DNA of 64,000 nt, taken from the NCBI GenBank assembly GCA_036388895.1, contig DASVQY010000025.1, positions 62,001 to 126,000 on the forward strand, written 5' to 3'. Shown piece by piece: positions 26,046 to 34,909 of this stretch (position 1 is the stretch's first letter; each line of letters opens with the position of its first letter). Source of the stretch: SXVE01 sp036388895 (lineage in GTDB: Bacteria; Acidobacteriota; Blastocatellia; Pyrinomonadales; Pyrinomonadaceae). A program made the translations under genes and the position numbers. The notes beneath the pieces were generated by a model. It ran no database searches. It had not been told where the DNA came from and worked only from the letters and a program-made list of their open reading frames with translations.

Positions 26046-26552
26046 ATGGCGAAATCAGCGGATAAAACAGAAGGAAAACAGAAGGAAAAACCGCAAGAAA
26101 AACCGAAGATTCAAACGGTCGAACAAATTTCAGCAGGCGGCGCGGCTTTCCGATTTAACGATTCGGGCGACGAAGTGGCAATCGTCGCCGTGAAACCGAG
26201 TGGTCGCTGGCAACTGCCGAAAGGAATAGTAGATGAAGGCGAAACACCCGAAATTGCCGCGCTGCGCGAAGTAAGAGAAGAAGCCGGAATCGAAGCAGAG
26301 ATTTTAGAAAAGATAGAAACCATTGAATACTGGTATTTCGGAATGAAATCGGGTGAGCGCGTTCGTTTTCACAAATTCGTTCATTTTTATTTAATGAAAT
26401 ATGTTTCCGGCGACGTTGCCGATCACGATCACGAAGTTTCGGAATCGCGCTGGGTGAAAATTGACGACGCGATTAAAATGCTGGCATTCAAGAGCGAAAA
26501 AGAAACAGTCGAAAAGGCGAAAATTTTGCTTTCCAGATTAAAAGAACAGTAA
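26046..26552 (+). CDS. NUDIX hydrolase
   Basis: 168 residues. A polar Lys/Glu/Gln-rich N-terminus (about 1-30) precedes a complete Nudix box, GIVDEGETPEIAALREVREE, continuing AGIEAEI (consensus G-x5-E-x7-R-E-x2-E-E-x-G). It hydrolyses a nucleoside-diphosphate-linked substrate in the cytoplasm. The pattern LPKG before the box and SRWVKIDDAIKMLAF after it resemble Ap4A/diphosphoinositol-type Nudix proteins. Its start codon abuts the stop of the TlpA-like gene. Confidence 0.88.
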   Translation: MAKSADKTEGKQKEKPQEKPKIQTVEQISAGGAAFRFNDSGDEVAIVAVKPSGRWQLPKGIVDEGETPEIAALREVREEAGIEAEILEKIETIEYWYFGMKSGERVRFHKFVHFYLMKYVSGDVADHDHEVSESRWVKIDDAIKMLAFKSEKETVEKAKILLSRLKEQ

Positions 26553-26600
26553 ATTTATAACGATTAAAATGAAGTTCCGAAAAATAGACGGAGATTTCTG

Positions 26601-26840
26601 ATGAACTTTTCAGCAAAAATTATCTTAATTATTTCCTTCGTTAAAATGTTTTTTGTTTCTCTGCTTCTCATCGGCGCAATCGCCCTTTGGGTCAGCGGTG
26701 TAGACAATATTTTACTGCCCGGACTCGGATTGGTTATCTCATTGCCGTTTGTCGTAGTTTTTCTTCTCGCGTCGGAAATTATTTTACTTGCTACCGTAAT
26801 ACTTCTTCGACGGTATATTGCAAAAACGAGCTTGCAATAA
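26601..26840 (+). CDS. Small two-helix membrane protein
   Basis: 79 residues, with a plausible ribosome site (GGAG, eight bases before ATG). Two hydrophobic helices (about 5-30 and 38-70) are joined by a short polar turn (VSGVDN), and the C-terminus is basic (RRYIAKTSLQ). I do not recognise a family. Same strand and close spacing to the Nudix and GH15 genes suggest cotranscription. Confidence 0.5.
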   Translation: MNFSAKIILIISFVKMFFVSLLLIGAIALWVSGVDNILLPGLGLVISLPFVVVFLLASEIILLATVILLRRYIAKTSLQ

Positions 26841-26879
26841 TCAAGAAGGTTTTTCATAAATACATTAATCAACTAATCT

Positions 26880-28838
26880 ATGCGCGATACTCCGGTCGGA
26901 AACGGCTCTTTGCTTGTCAGTTTTGACGATAAATATCAAATCCGCGACATCTATTTCCCACACGTCGGGCAGGAAAATCACACTAAAGGTTATTCGTTTC
27001 GGTTCGGCGTTTGGGCGGACGGTGAATTTTCCTGGACCTTCTCGGAAGATTGGACGCATGAATTAAATTACTTGCCGGAAACGCTTGTGACGAACGTTTG
27101 TTTGATTAATGAAAAGCTCGGTCTAAAAATCGTTTCAAACGATACGGTTGCAAGTCACGAAAACGTCTTTTTGCGGCGGGTTCGAGTTACGAATCTGCGC
27201 GACACCGAACGCGAGATTCGCGTTTTTCTGCATCACGATTTCCGCATTTCCGAAAACAAAATCGGCGACACGGCATTTTACGACCCGGAAAATTTCGCTC
27301 TCGTTCATTACAAAAAAGATCGCTATTTCCTGATTAACTCCGAACCGCATTTCGACGCTTTTTCAACCGGTCGCAAAGATTTTCGGGACCAGGAAGGCAC
27401 CTGGCGCGATGCCGAAGACGGCGTTTTGGGCGGCGGCGCGATAACCGAAGGTTCAGTTGATTCAACGATTCAACTGAATTTTACGGTTGAGGAAAATGGC
27501 ACGAGAGAGTTTTTTTATTGGATTGCGGCGGGTACATCGCACGCCGAGATTTCCGAATTGAACGATCTCGTCAAAGCTCAAAAGCCGGAAATTTATTTAA
27601 AGTACACGGACAATTACTGGCGAGCTTGGGTTAACAAAAACGATACCGAATTCGCCGATTTGCCGCCGGAAATCGTCGAACTTTATAAACGTTCCTTGCT
27701 GATTATTCGCACGCAGGTTGACAACGACGGCGCGATTTTAGCGGCGAACGACTCGGACGTTGCCGAACGGGCGACCGATCATTACAGCTACCTCTGGACG
27801 CGTGACGGCGCTCTGATCGCTTACGCGCTTGACCTCGCCGGTTACCCGTTTTTAACCAGAAAATTCTTCGCTTTCTGCGAAAAAATCGTTCACCGCGAAG
27901 GCTATTTTTTGCAGAAATATAACCCGGACGGAACCGTCGCTTCGGGCTGGCACGCTTCTTGGGACGTTTGGGGCAAACGGCAGCTCGTTCCGATTCAGGA
28001 AGACGAAACCGCACTTGTCATCTGGGCTTTGTGGGAGCATTACAAATGCAACCGCGACATCGAATTCATCAGAGCCCTGTATCGTCCTTTGATCGTTCGG
28101 TGCGCGGATTTTATGACGGAATTTCGCCACGAAACATTGAATTTGCCGAAACCGTCGTGGAATTTGTGGGAAGACAGACGCGGAATTCATACTTTTACGG
28201 TTGCGACCGTCATCGGCGGACTTCGCGCGGCGGCAAATTTTGCCGGTCTTTTCGGCGAAACGGAACGCGCCGAATCGTATAATAAAACAGCCGACGAGTT
28301 CGTCGCCGGAATGCGCGAGCATCTTTACAGCGAACAACTCGGACGTTTTCTCCGCTCGCTTCAGTTTCACGGCGATGAGCATTTTGAACCGGACACGAGC
28401 GTTGACGCTTCGCTTTTCGGCGCGTTTTATTTCGGCGCGTTTTCACCCGATGACGAGATGATCGTGAAAACGATGCGCGCAATCGAAGAAAAACTCTGGA
28501 TCGAAACGGATTTCGGCGGCGTGGCTCGTTTCGAAAACGACGGTTATATGCGCGTTTCGGAAACGGCGACGGGAAACCCGTGGTTTATCTGCACGCTCTG
28601 GCTTGCCGATTACCGAATCGCCGTCGCCGAATCGAAAAAAGATTTGCGCGGCGCGCTGGAAATTTTAGAATGGACGGCAAAAAACGCTCTGCCGTCGGGC
28701 GTTTTGGCGGAACAATTAAATCCTCTGACCGGCGAGCCGGTTTCGGTTTCGCCGCTGACGTGGTCGCATTCGACTTTTGTCGCAACGGTAAAGAATTATC
28801 TAAAAAAGCTCGCTCAATTAGATACAATCGAGGAATAA
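26880..28838 (+). CDS. Glycoside hydrolase family 15 (glucoamylase-like)
   Basis: 652 residues without a signal peptide, so cytoplasmic. An N-terminal beta-sandwich (about 1-260) precedes the (alpha/alpha)6 barrel (about 270-645). The barrel carries YLWTRDGALIAYALD, the general acid Glu in QEDETALV (residue 376) and the general base Glu in LAEQLNPLTG (611). GH15 enzymes release glucose from the non-reducing end of alpha-glucans; intracellular bacterial members also act on trehalose or glycogen-derived oligosaccharides. The N-terminus (MRDTPVGNGSLLVSFDDKYQIRD) shows no room for a signal. It is followed 12 bases later by the RDD gene. Confidence 0.88.
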   Translation: MRDTPVGNGSLLVSFDDKYQIRDIYFPHVGQENHTKGYSFRFGVWADGEFSWTFSEDWTHELNYLPETLVTNVCLINEKLGLKIVSNDTVASHENVFLRRVRVTNLRDTEREIRVFLHHDFRISENKIGDTAFYDPENFALVHYKKDRYFLINSEPHFDAFSTGRKDFRDQEGTWRDAEDGVLGGGAITEGSVDSTIQLNFTVEENGTREFFYWIAAGTSHAEISELNDLVKAQKPEIYLKYTDNYWRAWVNKNDTEFADLPPEIVELYKRSLLIIRTQVDNDGAILAANDSDVAERATDHYSYLWTRDGALIAYALDLAGYPFLTRKFFAFCEKIVHREGYFLQKYNPDGTVASGWHASWDVWGKRQLVPIQEDETALVIWALWEHYKCNRDIEFIRALYRPLIVRCADFMTEFRHETLNLPKPSWNLWEDRRGIHTFTVATVIGGLRAAANFAGLFGETERAESYNKTADEFVAGMREHLYSEQLGRFLRSLQFHGDEHFEPDTSVDASLFGAFYFGAFSPDDEMIVKTMRAIEEKLWIETDFGGVARFENDGYMRVSETATGNPWFICTLWLADYRIAVAESKKDLRGALEILEWTAKNALPSGVLAEQLNPLTGEPVSVSPLTWSHSTFVATVKNYLKKLAQLDTIEE

Positions 28839-28850
28839 AGTAAAAATAAT

Positions 28851-29348
28851 ATGGAAAAATACCAAACTTTCTTTCCTCGCCTTGTCGCTCTGCTGATTGA
28901 CGGTTTTATAATGCTGCCGCTCGGAGTTTTCGACGATTGGTTTCGTCAGGCTGAGTTTCCTCACGTTTTTTTCTATTTTTGGATTCCGATTTCTTCGCTC
29001 GTCGCTCCGATTTATTCGATTGCAATGCACGGTTTTTACGGGCAAACTCTCGGCAAAATGTGGATGAACGTAAAAGTGGTTGACGTTTCCGAAGACCCGA
29101 TAACGATGATGCAGTCTTTTTGGCGCGAGTTCCCGCAACTGATTTTTAATATCGGCGTAATTGTTATAGGTATTATGGCGCTTTGGAATGATGCGGAGTC
29201 GCCAGCTATGAAATACGCTTACGGAACATACGCAACGTTGGCGTCAATTTGGGGATTGGCGGATATTGCCGTCTTTTTCAGTAATGATAAACGCCGCGCG
29301 CTTCACGATTACATTGCCGGAACAGTTGTCATTAAAATCGAAGCTTAA
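28851..29348 (+). CDS. RDD family membrane protein
   Basis: 165 residues with about four hydrophobic segments. The RDD signature residues are in FFPRLVALLIDGF (Arg and Asp), and the later GQTLGKMWMNVKVVD and RALHDYIAGTVV blocks are conserved in the family. RDD proteins are small integral membrane proteins; some have been linked to ion transport, but the role here is unknown. It lies within the plus-strand run GH15-RDD-AlbA_2-pyk. Confidence 0.85.
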   Translation: MEKYQTFFPRLVALLIDGFIMLPLGVFDDWFRQAEFPHVFFYFWIPISSLVAPIYSIAMHGFYGQTLGKMWMNVKVVDVSEDPITMMQSFWREFPQLIFNIGVIVIGIMALWNDAESPAMKYAYGTYATLASIWGLADIAVFFSNDKRRALHDYIAGTVVIKIEA

Positions 29349-29353
29349 AGATT

Positions 29354-30334
29354 ATGGCGAAAGTCTGGACGGAAGCAAAACTTCAGAATTTTATTACGAG
29401 CGGCATCGAAGAATCTCTCACGCTCGAATATAAATCCGCCGAAGCGCTCGACCGCGTTGATATGAAAAAAAAGGAAATCACAAAAGACGTTTCGGCGATG
29501 GCTAATTCGGCGGGCGGAATTTTGATTTACGGAATTTCCGAATATTCTGAGGAAAACAAACGTCATCTGCCGGAAAAAATAACGCCGGTTGACCGCCGCC
29601 AATATCCGCGCGAATGGGTCGAACAAATCATTCAGGCGATCAGACCGCGCATTGACGGAATCGTAATTCATTCGGTTAATTTAAGTTCGGGCGAATCGGA
29701 CGCGGCTTTCGTTATCGAGATTCCGCAAAGCAACACGGCGCATCAGGCTTCGGATCATCGTTATTACAAACGCTTCAATTTTCAAGCCGTTCCGATGGAA
29801 GATTACGAGATTCGAGACGTGATGTTTCGCGAACAAACCCCGAACATCACGCTTAAATTTTTAATCGAAATCACGGAAAGACATTTTATTTCGCCAGTAA
29901 AAATTGTAAAAGACAGCATAAATCCGCCGCCTGAGCCGCCGGCTTCGACGGTTGTCAATCTGATCGTCGAAGCGCGCAACAATGGCTCTGCTTTCGCGCA
30001 GTATGTCGCTTGTTTCCTCGACGTTCCCGTAACGATTCTGAAACAAATCGAACATAAAATAAACTTAAAAGACGGCGGAAAATATTATCGTCATCGTTTG
30101 ACGAATCTCAACCAGGAATACGCAGACGAGCAATTTAAATCTAATTTTCCGTTGCTGCGAAGTATGTCGATGAACTGGAAAATTCCCCTCAGCGACGATT
30201 TTACAAACTTGCGTGAAGATAACTCGTCGCTTAAATGGAAAATATACGCCGACAACGCTTTACCGAAAGGAGGCAGAATCGCATTAAAGGAAATCGAGAT
30301 TGTTGATTTGAGAAGAAACAAACAACAGTTGTAA
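29354..30334 (+). CDS. AlbA_2 (Schlafen-type) domain protein
   Basis: 326 residues. The N-terminal 150 residues form an AlbA_2/Schlafen-like domain: ESLTLEYKSAEA, KEITKDVSAMANSAGGILIYGI and HRYYKRFNFQAVPM. In most bacterial relatives this domain is followed by a helix-turn-helix or GHKL ATPase region. Here the C-terminal half is a beta-rich region with no recognised family (VVNLIVEARNNGSAFAQYV, IALKEIEIVDL). It may bind nucleic acid. It starts five bases after the RDD gene. Confidence 0.75.
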   Translation: MAKVWTEAKLQNFITSGIEESLTLEYKSAEALDRVDMKKKEITKDVSAMANSAGGILIYGISEYSEENKRHLPEKITPVDRRQYPREWVEQIIQAIRPRIDGIVIHSVNLSSGESDAAFVIEIPQSNTAHQASDHRYYKRFNFQAVPMEDYEIRDVMFREQTPNITLKFLIEITERHFISPVKIVKDSINPPPEPPASTVVNLIVEARNNGSAFAQYVACFLDVPVTILKQIEHKINLKDGGKYYRHRLTNLNQEYADEQFKSNFPLLRSMSMNWKIPLSDDFTNLREDNSSLKWKIYADNALPKGGRIALKEIEIVDLRRNKQQL

Positions 30335-30371
30335 CATTTTCTTTTCATTAAAATTATACAATCAATCGAAT

Positions 30372-31820
30372 ATGGGCAGAGCAAAAATACTGGCGACACT
30401 CGGACCGGCATCGAACACAAGCGAAACAATCAAGGCGATGATAAAGGCGGGACTCAACGCCGTGCGGATAAATATGTCGCACGGAACGCAGGAAGAACAC
30501 GCCGAAACAATAAAAAAAGTCAAAGAAGTTGCTAAAAAGCTAAATAAACCCGTGGCGATTCTGGTTGATCTTTCCGGTCCGAAAATACGCACCGGATTGC
30601 TGCAGAACGCGAATCCGGTAATGCTGGAAAACAACGCGGAATTCGTCATCACTTCGCGGGATATTCAGGGAAATGAAAGCGAAGTTTCGACTAATTACAA
30701 TGAGATTCCGAAGCTCGTCAAAAAAGACGACAAAATACTGCTCGACGACGGCGCGATTGAATTAAAAGTCAAAAAGGTCACGAAAACCGACGTTACGACC
30801 ACTGTCGTGAACGGCGGAACATTGTCAGAGCGCAAAGGAATCAACCTGCCGAACACGAAGCTTCCGATTCCCTCTTTAACCCAAAAAGACCGCAAAGATT
30901 TGGATTGGGCTATGACGCAAGACGTTGATTACATAGCGCTTTCGTTCGTGCGGCAAGGCTCGGACTGCAAGGAAGTCAAGGATTTAATCAAAAAGCTCAA
31001 CAAGCGCAAATGGGGCAGACCGCTCCTCGTCGCCAAAATCGAAAAAGCCGAAGCGATGGAAAATCTCGACGACATCATCCGCGAAACCGACGGCGTAATG
31101 GTCGCGCGCGGCGATCTCGGCGTCGAAACAAGCCCGGAGCTCGTTCCCGTCTATCAAAAACAAATCATCGAAAAAGCGGTGATGAACGACCGTTTCGTCA
31201 TTACGGCGACGCAGATGCTGCAATCAATGATTGAAAATCCGCGCCCGACCCGCGCCGAAGCGTCCGACGTGGCAAACGCCGTCTGGGACGGAACCGACGC
31301 CGTCATGCTTTCGGCGGAAACCGCTGCCGGTCAATTCCCGGTGGAATCCGTCGCAACAATGAAACGAATTATTGACACTGCCGAAACTGTCGCGAACACG
31401 AAATTAAAACGCTCAGTAAAATTTACCGAACAGCCGACCGGCAGAACCTCGCAGGCGTTGTGCAAAGCGGCGGCTATCTGCGCGCGCGAGATTAAAACCG
31501 AAAAAGTCGCCGTTTTTACCGAATCGGGTTTGATGGCGCGGCGGCTTTCGAGCGTGCGTTCCGGTCTTTCGACCTACGCTTTAACGAACACGGACGAAGT
31601 TCGCAATCAGCTCGCATTGATTTGGGGCGTCGAACCGCTTTGTCACGAACCGGGAAAAACGACCGAAGCGATGCTCAAAGACGGCGAACAGACTTTGCTC
31701 GAAGTCAACGCCGTCGAGAAAGGAGAAACGATTGTAATGATGGCTGGTCGGCTTTCCGGTTTGGGACTTTCCAGCTCGGTCGTCGTCTGGACAATCGGCG
31801 AAGACGTGCCGCGAAGATAA
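30372..31820 (+). CDS. pyk: Pyruvate kinase
   Basis: 482 residues, full length. It makes pyruvate and ATP from phosphoenolpyruvate and ADP. Conserved blocks: KILATLGPAS at the N-terminus, AVRINMSHGT, ILVDLSGPKIRTG, the active-site KIEKAEAMENLDDI with catalytic Lys, MVARGDLGVE and VITATQMLQSMI, then a complete C-terminal allosteric domain. The B domain lies at about 70-170. The start at 30372 has no clear ribosome site. A strong terminator follows. Confidence 0.96.
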   Translation: MGRAKILATLGPASNTSETIKAMIKAGLNAVRINMSHGTQEEHAETIKKVKEVAKKLNKPVAILVDLSGPKIRTGLLQNANPVMLENNAEFVITSRDIQGNESEVSTNYNEIPKLVKKDDKILLDDGAIELKVKKVTKTDVTTTVVNGGTLSERKGINLPNTKLPIPSLTQKDRKDLDWAMTQDVDYIALSFVRQGSDCKEVKDLIKKLNKRKWGRPLLVAKIEKAEAMENLDDIIRETDGVMVARGDLGVETSPELVPVYQKQIIEKAVMNDRFVITATQMLQSMIENPRPTRAEASDVANAVWDGTDAVMLSAETAAGQFPVESVATMKRIIDTAETVANTKLKRSVKFTEQPTGRTSQALCKAAAICAREIKTEKVAVFTESGLMARRLSSVRSGLSTYALTNTDEVRNQLALIWGVEPLCHEPGKTTEAMLKDGEQTLLEVNAVEKGETIVMMAGRLSGLGLSSSVVVWTIGEDVPRR

Positions 31821-31887
31821 ATAACATCAACTCAAGACACGAAACAATACAATCAATTTGTCGAAAATATTACTTCTTAAATAGTCT

Positions 31888-31928
31888 AAAAAAGAGCCTC
31901 GACTACATCAGTTTTGAGGCTCTTTTTT
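31888..31928 (+). terminator. Rho-independent terminator after pyk
   Basis: Stem AAAAAAGAGCCTC (31888-31900) pairs perfectly with 31916-31928, which ends in six T. The loop is 15 bases. It ends the TlpA-to-pyk plus-strand run. Confidence 0.85.
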
Positions 31929-32002
31929 AGTAATTTATGAAATTAAAAACGCTATGCGTCTTTTTGCAGATAAAGTAGAAGCCGTTTACCGACAGTAGTA
32001 AT

Positions 32003-32722
32003 TCATGCCGTTAAAACTTCGCGCATAATAATTCCAAAATCCTGCAAAGCCTGTTTTCCGTCGCCCGTAAAAGCTGAACCGTGCATCGGAACAATCGTTT
32101 GCGGATTCAGTGCAGCCAATTTTTGCAGATTCGTTTCGGTGCGCGTCGTATACGGCATATAATCATTTAACGGACTCGACTGCATAGCAATCATACTTTC
32201 ACGAACATTTCCCATTATGTCAGAGTCTGTGTAAGCTTTGGCATCGCCGTTTTGGTGAAACAAATCCGAGCAAAAAAGTGTTCCTGTCCTTTCTTCAAAA
32301 AGCGTGCTGGCTTCCCAGCAGTGCGGCAGATGCGGCGTGTGAACCAAACGAAAATTGAATTTACCGGTACTGAACGTCTCCCCGTCGGTTAAGCCTTTCG
32401 CCGGACGTATAGCGTAATCATTAACGCTTACCAGTGCGCCGACCAAGCTGCAAACCGGCGCCGCGTTCGGAGCGATTTCGAGCCATTCATTCAACGAACC
32501 GCACTCGTCGGCTTCAAAATGGCTAAAACCGATCCAGCGTAAATCCTTCGGATTGACAACCTTCGCTACGGCTTCGCGGACAAGCGGGAAAAGAGCTTTC
32601 ATTCCGGTATGAAAAAGCAGCGGCTCGTCGTCTTTAACAAGAAACTGGTTAAACTGTAAATTGATTTCCGGCACAAAAGTCGAAAAGCGATAAACGTCTG
32701 AAGCTATCTCTGTAATATTCAT
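32003..32722 (-). CDS. Diiron metallo-beta-lactamase-fold protein (ODP/flavodiiron-like core)
   Basis: 239 residues from the ATG at 32722, which has AAGGAG 12 bases upstream; the longer frame to 32818 is rejected. The ligand set is that of the flavodiiron beta-lactamase core: HFEADE (H-x-E-x-D), the His in TPHLPHCWEAS, the Asp in FCSDLFHQ and the His in VPMHGSAF. Flavodiiron proteins reduce O2 or NO using an attached flavodoxin domain, absent here. It is therefore a stand-alone ODP-type domain, perhaps an oxygen or redox sensor, or an enzyme with a separate reductase. Confidence 0.82.
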   Translation of the reverse strand: MNITEIASDVYRFSTFVPEINLQFNQFLVKDDEPLLFHTGMKALFPLVREAVAKVVNPKDLRWIGFSHFEADECGSLNEWLEIAPNAAPVCSLVGALVSVNDYAIRPAKGLTDGETFSTGKFNFRLVHTPHLPHCWEASTLFEERTGTLFCSDLFHQNGDAKAYTDSDIMGNVRESMIAMQSSPLNDYMPYTTRTETNLQKLAALNPQTIVPMHGSAFTGDGKQALQDFGIIMREVLTA

Positions 32723-33372
32723 AATTAATCTCTCCTTCTTATTTCCCGTCCTTTTCGTCGTGTCGGGAAAACACAAACTCAACGAAAAAGGGTCTTTTAA
32801 CCACCAGGCTCCGCGCAAAAATTTTGCAGCTTCTCAAAGACAGAATCGTCAATTTATTAAACTCTGCCCGTTATTGAAATAGAAATTGTGATTTCCATCA
32901 TTCATAGTTAGAACAATCTTCGTTCAATATTCGTCTCGATCAAGCCGTGCCGGATAAACATAAACTCCCGGCTTGTTATTTTTTTCGTAATTGAAACGCG
33001 CATTACAAGTATCTTTGCTCATTGTCCGGCTGCAAGCGCCTCGACAAGAGAAATTTCCCCACCAATGAACGCGAAAAATTAAACGAAAAAGTATCAAGAG
33101 CTTATATCATAAAAAGGATTAAAAACATCTTTCAAAACACATTCAAAGATGACATTACCTATAAAAAAACGATCTTTTTTTTAACAAACTCAAAAGAGCT
33201 TCCCGGTTTTGGAAAATCTGCTCTTGCCCGTCAGCCTTACGGCAAATAGTTGAAAATACAGTTGTTTATAAAATCCGTTGAATTTATTATACCGACAATC
33301 TTATAATTAATTTTGCCGATATCAGTGTAATTCAAAGTTATATGCTTCTTGGTAAAATCTAAAAAGTTCTAA
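32723..33372. other. 650-base intergenic region with one orphan hairpin
   Basis: No convincing gene. A plus-strand frame at 33022-33249 starts with TTG, has no ribosome site and reads like AT-rich non-coding DNA. A terminator-like hairpin lies at 32941-32985. GTTATATGC at 33337-33345 resembles the right-hand core of an integron attC site but has no left partner; it may mark the left edge of the cassette array. Confidence 0.5.
32941..32985 (+). terminator. Orphan terminator-like hairpin
   Basis: CAAGCCG (32941-32947) pairs with CGGCTTG (32969-32975), followed by TTATTTTTTTCG. No plus-strand gene lies upstream since the pyk terminator at 31888, so it might end an unannotated small transcript. 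Confidence 0.35.
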
Positions 33373-33942
33373 ATGAAAACGCTTGGCATAATCATCATTG
33401 CTTTTTTACTCACCGCGCCGCTTGCGGTTGTTACTCCGATTTTGCCTTTCCTAGTTTTGATATTTTTATATTTCATTTGCAGATTTTCTTTGGTTGGCTT
33501 TTTGAAAGGAGAACGCCTCATCAATCGCGGTTTCGCTAGTGCGGCGGTTCTGCTTATTCCCGTCGCGTTTGCCTTGCCGGTTCTGGAAGGCGACGTTTTT
33601 GCTTCGGGACCGTTTTATGGCTCGAAGTTTAACGGCGACATTCAAATCCTTTCGCAAACCGATAGCGTCGCATACGGTTCGGGAGAACTTATTGCTTATG
33701 CTGCCGACGAAAATCACGAGCCAGTTCTTGCTTACGTTGTTGATGGGCAAGTGCATTGGGCAATAGAGTTGCAAACGGGCGACGATCCTGCTTTTAAGAT
33801 TTACAAACTTTCTAGCTTGCGTGTTAGAAAAGGTTTATTGCGAGACCGCGTAGAATTTTTTGCAACCGGAACGAGCGAACCGGGTTGGGCTTTTGTTTGG
33901 AAGTTCGGCGGAGTTCAGAAATTCTATTTGAAAATGTTTTGA
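33373..33942 (+). CDS. Cassette gene 1: membrane protein of unknown function
   Basis: 189 residues, not recognised. Two or three hydrophobic helices occupy residues 1-72 (MKTLGIIIIAFLLTAPLAVV and LLIPVAFALPVL), followed by a soluble beta-rich region (YAADENHEPVLAYVVDGQVHWAIELQ). Its stop lies 12 bases before the first attC-like site, the usual compact cassette layout. No ribosome site is clear. Confidence 0.6.
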   Translation: MKTLGIIIIAFLLTAPLAVVTPILPFLVLIFLYFICRFSLVGFLKGERLINRGFASAAVLLIPVAFALPVLEGDVFASGPFYGSKFNGDIQILSQTDSVAYGSGELIAYAADENHEPVLAYVVDGQVHWAIELQTGDDPAFKIYKLSSLRVRKGLLRDRVEFFATGTSEPGWAFVWKFGGVQKFYLKMF

Positions 33943-33954
33943 AAGTAACGGCAC

Positions 33955-34067
33955 AGCCAACAAATCATTGCACCGAAGCGCGGAACAGCGACTTTGTTAT
34001 TCAGCTTGCGTGTTAAATTCTACGTTGTCGCTGGCGGTTTCGCGCTCGGTGAACTCAGCCGTTAAAC
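33955..34067 (+). repeat. attC-like site 1
   Basis: Starts GCCAACAAATCATTGCACCG and ends GAACTCAGCCGTTAAAC. The right core GTTAAAC (34061-34067) fits GTTRRRY. The inner arms 33970-33992 (CACCGAAGCGCGGAACAGCGAC) and 34027-34051 are complementary with extrahelical bases, and a 34-base loop lies between. The left core departs from RYYYAAC at one position. Length 113 bases, within the attC range. Confidence 0.6.
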
Positions 34068-34092
34068 CGCTTTTTGTGAGTAACCGCTCAGT

Positions 34093-34674
34093 ATGAGTGA
34101 ACGCAATTTATTTATTTTATGGCTCCGTGCTACCTGGTTTGGCTGGCTGCTCGGAGTGCCGATAATCATCGTGCTTGCGCTCATCGGAGAAACTGTCGGC
34201 ATCGGCGGTGCGCAGGTTTTAGTCGGTGTCGGAATGGGAATCGGCGTCGGGTTTATGCAAAGTCGAGCTATACGAAACATTCTTAACAGATCAACTCCTT
34301 GGGTCTGGACAACCATCATCGGACTCGGATTGCCGTTTCTAGCGACAGACCTCTCGAAGTTCGTCGGTTGGAATCTTCCATATTCCTTACTGATGCTGAT
34401 AGCTGTTGGCGGACTCATTGCCGGAGTTTGGCAAGCATTTATCCTGAGTTCACAAGTTCACAAAATTTTCTTATGGACTGCGGCAAGCGCAGTTGGATGG
34501 TTTTTCGCTGCTGTAACATCTTCGCTTGCCGACTCATTACCGCGCTTGCATACAATTCGAGGCATTTGGGGAGCGTTGTTGTATCTCGGCATAGTTGCAG
34601 CGGGCGGATTGATTCCCGGTGCTGTTACAGGAATTTGTTTAGCACGAATGTTTCGACAACAATCGGCGGTCTAA
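34093..34674 (+). CDS. Cassette gene 2: multi-helix membrane protein of unknown function
   Basis: 193 residues with about five or six hydrophobic helices covering nearly the whole protein (WFGWLLGVPIIIVLALIG, VLVGVGMGIGVGFM, LLMLIAVGGLIAGVW, AASAVGWFFAAVTS, LLYLGIVAAGGLIPGAV). Gly-rich helices suggest close packing. No family recognised. It begins 26 bases after attC 1, and its TAA stop is part of the left core GTCTAAC of attC 2, a hallmark of integron cassettes. Confidence 0.65.
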   Translation: MSERNLFILWLRATWFGWLLGVPIIIVLALIGETVGIGGAQVLVGVGMGIGVGFMQSRAIRNILNRSTPWVWTTIIGLGLPFLATDLSKFVGWNLPYSLLMLIAVGGLIAGVWQAFILSSQVHKIFLWTAASAVGWFFAAVTSSLADSLPRLHTIRGIWGALLYLGIVAAGGLIPGAVTGICLARMFRQQSAV

Positions 34675-34752
34675 CAATGCAATGGACGTGAGCAGCAACG
34701 TTCTTAAAATAATCTTGTGTGGGTTGCCGCCGCGTCATCTCAATCGTTAGCT
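34669..34752 (+). repeat. attC-like site 2
   Basis: Left core GTCTAAC (34669-34675) fits RYYYAAC; right core GTTAGCT (34746-34752) is near GTTRRRY. The arms 34669-34700 and 34723-34752 are complementary with a few extrahelical bases (GAGCAGCAAC against GTTGCCGCCGC; CTAACAATGCAAT against CTCAATCGTTAG), with a loop of about 22 bases. Total 84 bases. The strongest attC candidate in the window. Confidence 0.7.
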
Positions 34753-34909
34753 CCCTTATCCGAGTTGTATATCAACGAAAACTGGTCAAGTCCATCCAAC
34801 AAAGAAAAGGAGAATGTCTGCCGAACAAATGGTTTATACCCATCGTATATCTGACAACCGATCAAATATCGCATTGAGAGATACACAAATTTAACAAGGT
34901 GAATATCGA

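Noticed and set aside
32723..32818. Longer start for the ODP-like protein
   Set aside because: The added 32 residues read like untranslated DNA, and AAGGAG lies before the ATG at 32722.
33022..33249. 75-codon plus-strand frame before the cassette array
   Set aside because: TTG start, no ribosome site, and an AT-rich Lys/Asn/Phe translation typical of non-coding DNA.
33337..33345. GTTATATGC as the right end of an attC site before cassette 1
   Set aside because: No complementary left arm in the preceding 120 bases, and one core base departs from GTTRRRY; only noted as a possible array edge.
34669..34752. Reading site 2 as a simple Rho-independent terminator
   Set aside because: It has no U-run, shows extrahelical bases, and its ends match the attC core pattern including the overlap with the stop codon.
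34814..34894. 26-codon frame in the leader of cassette gene 3
   Set aside because: AAGGAG lies only two bases from the ATG, too close for normal initiation; a leader peptide is possible but unsupported.
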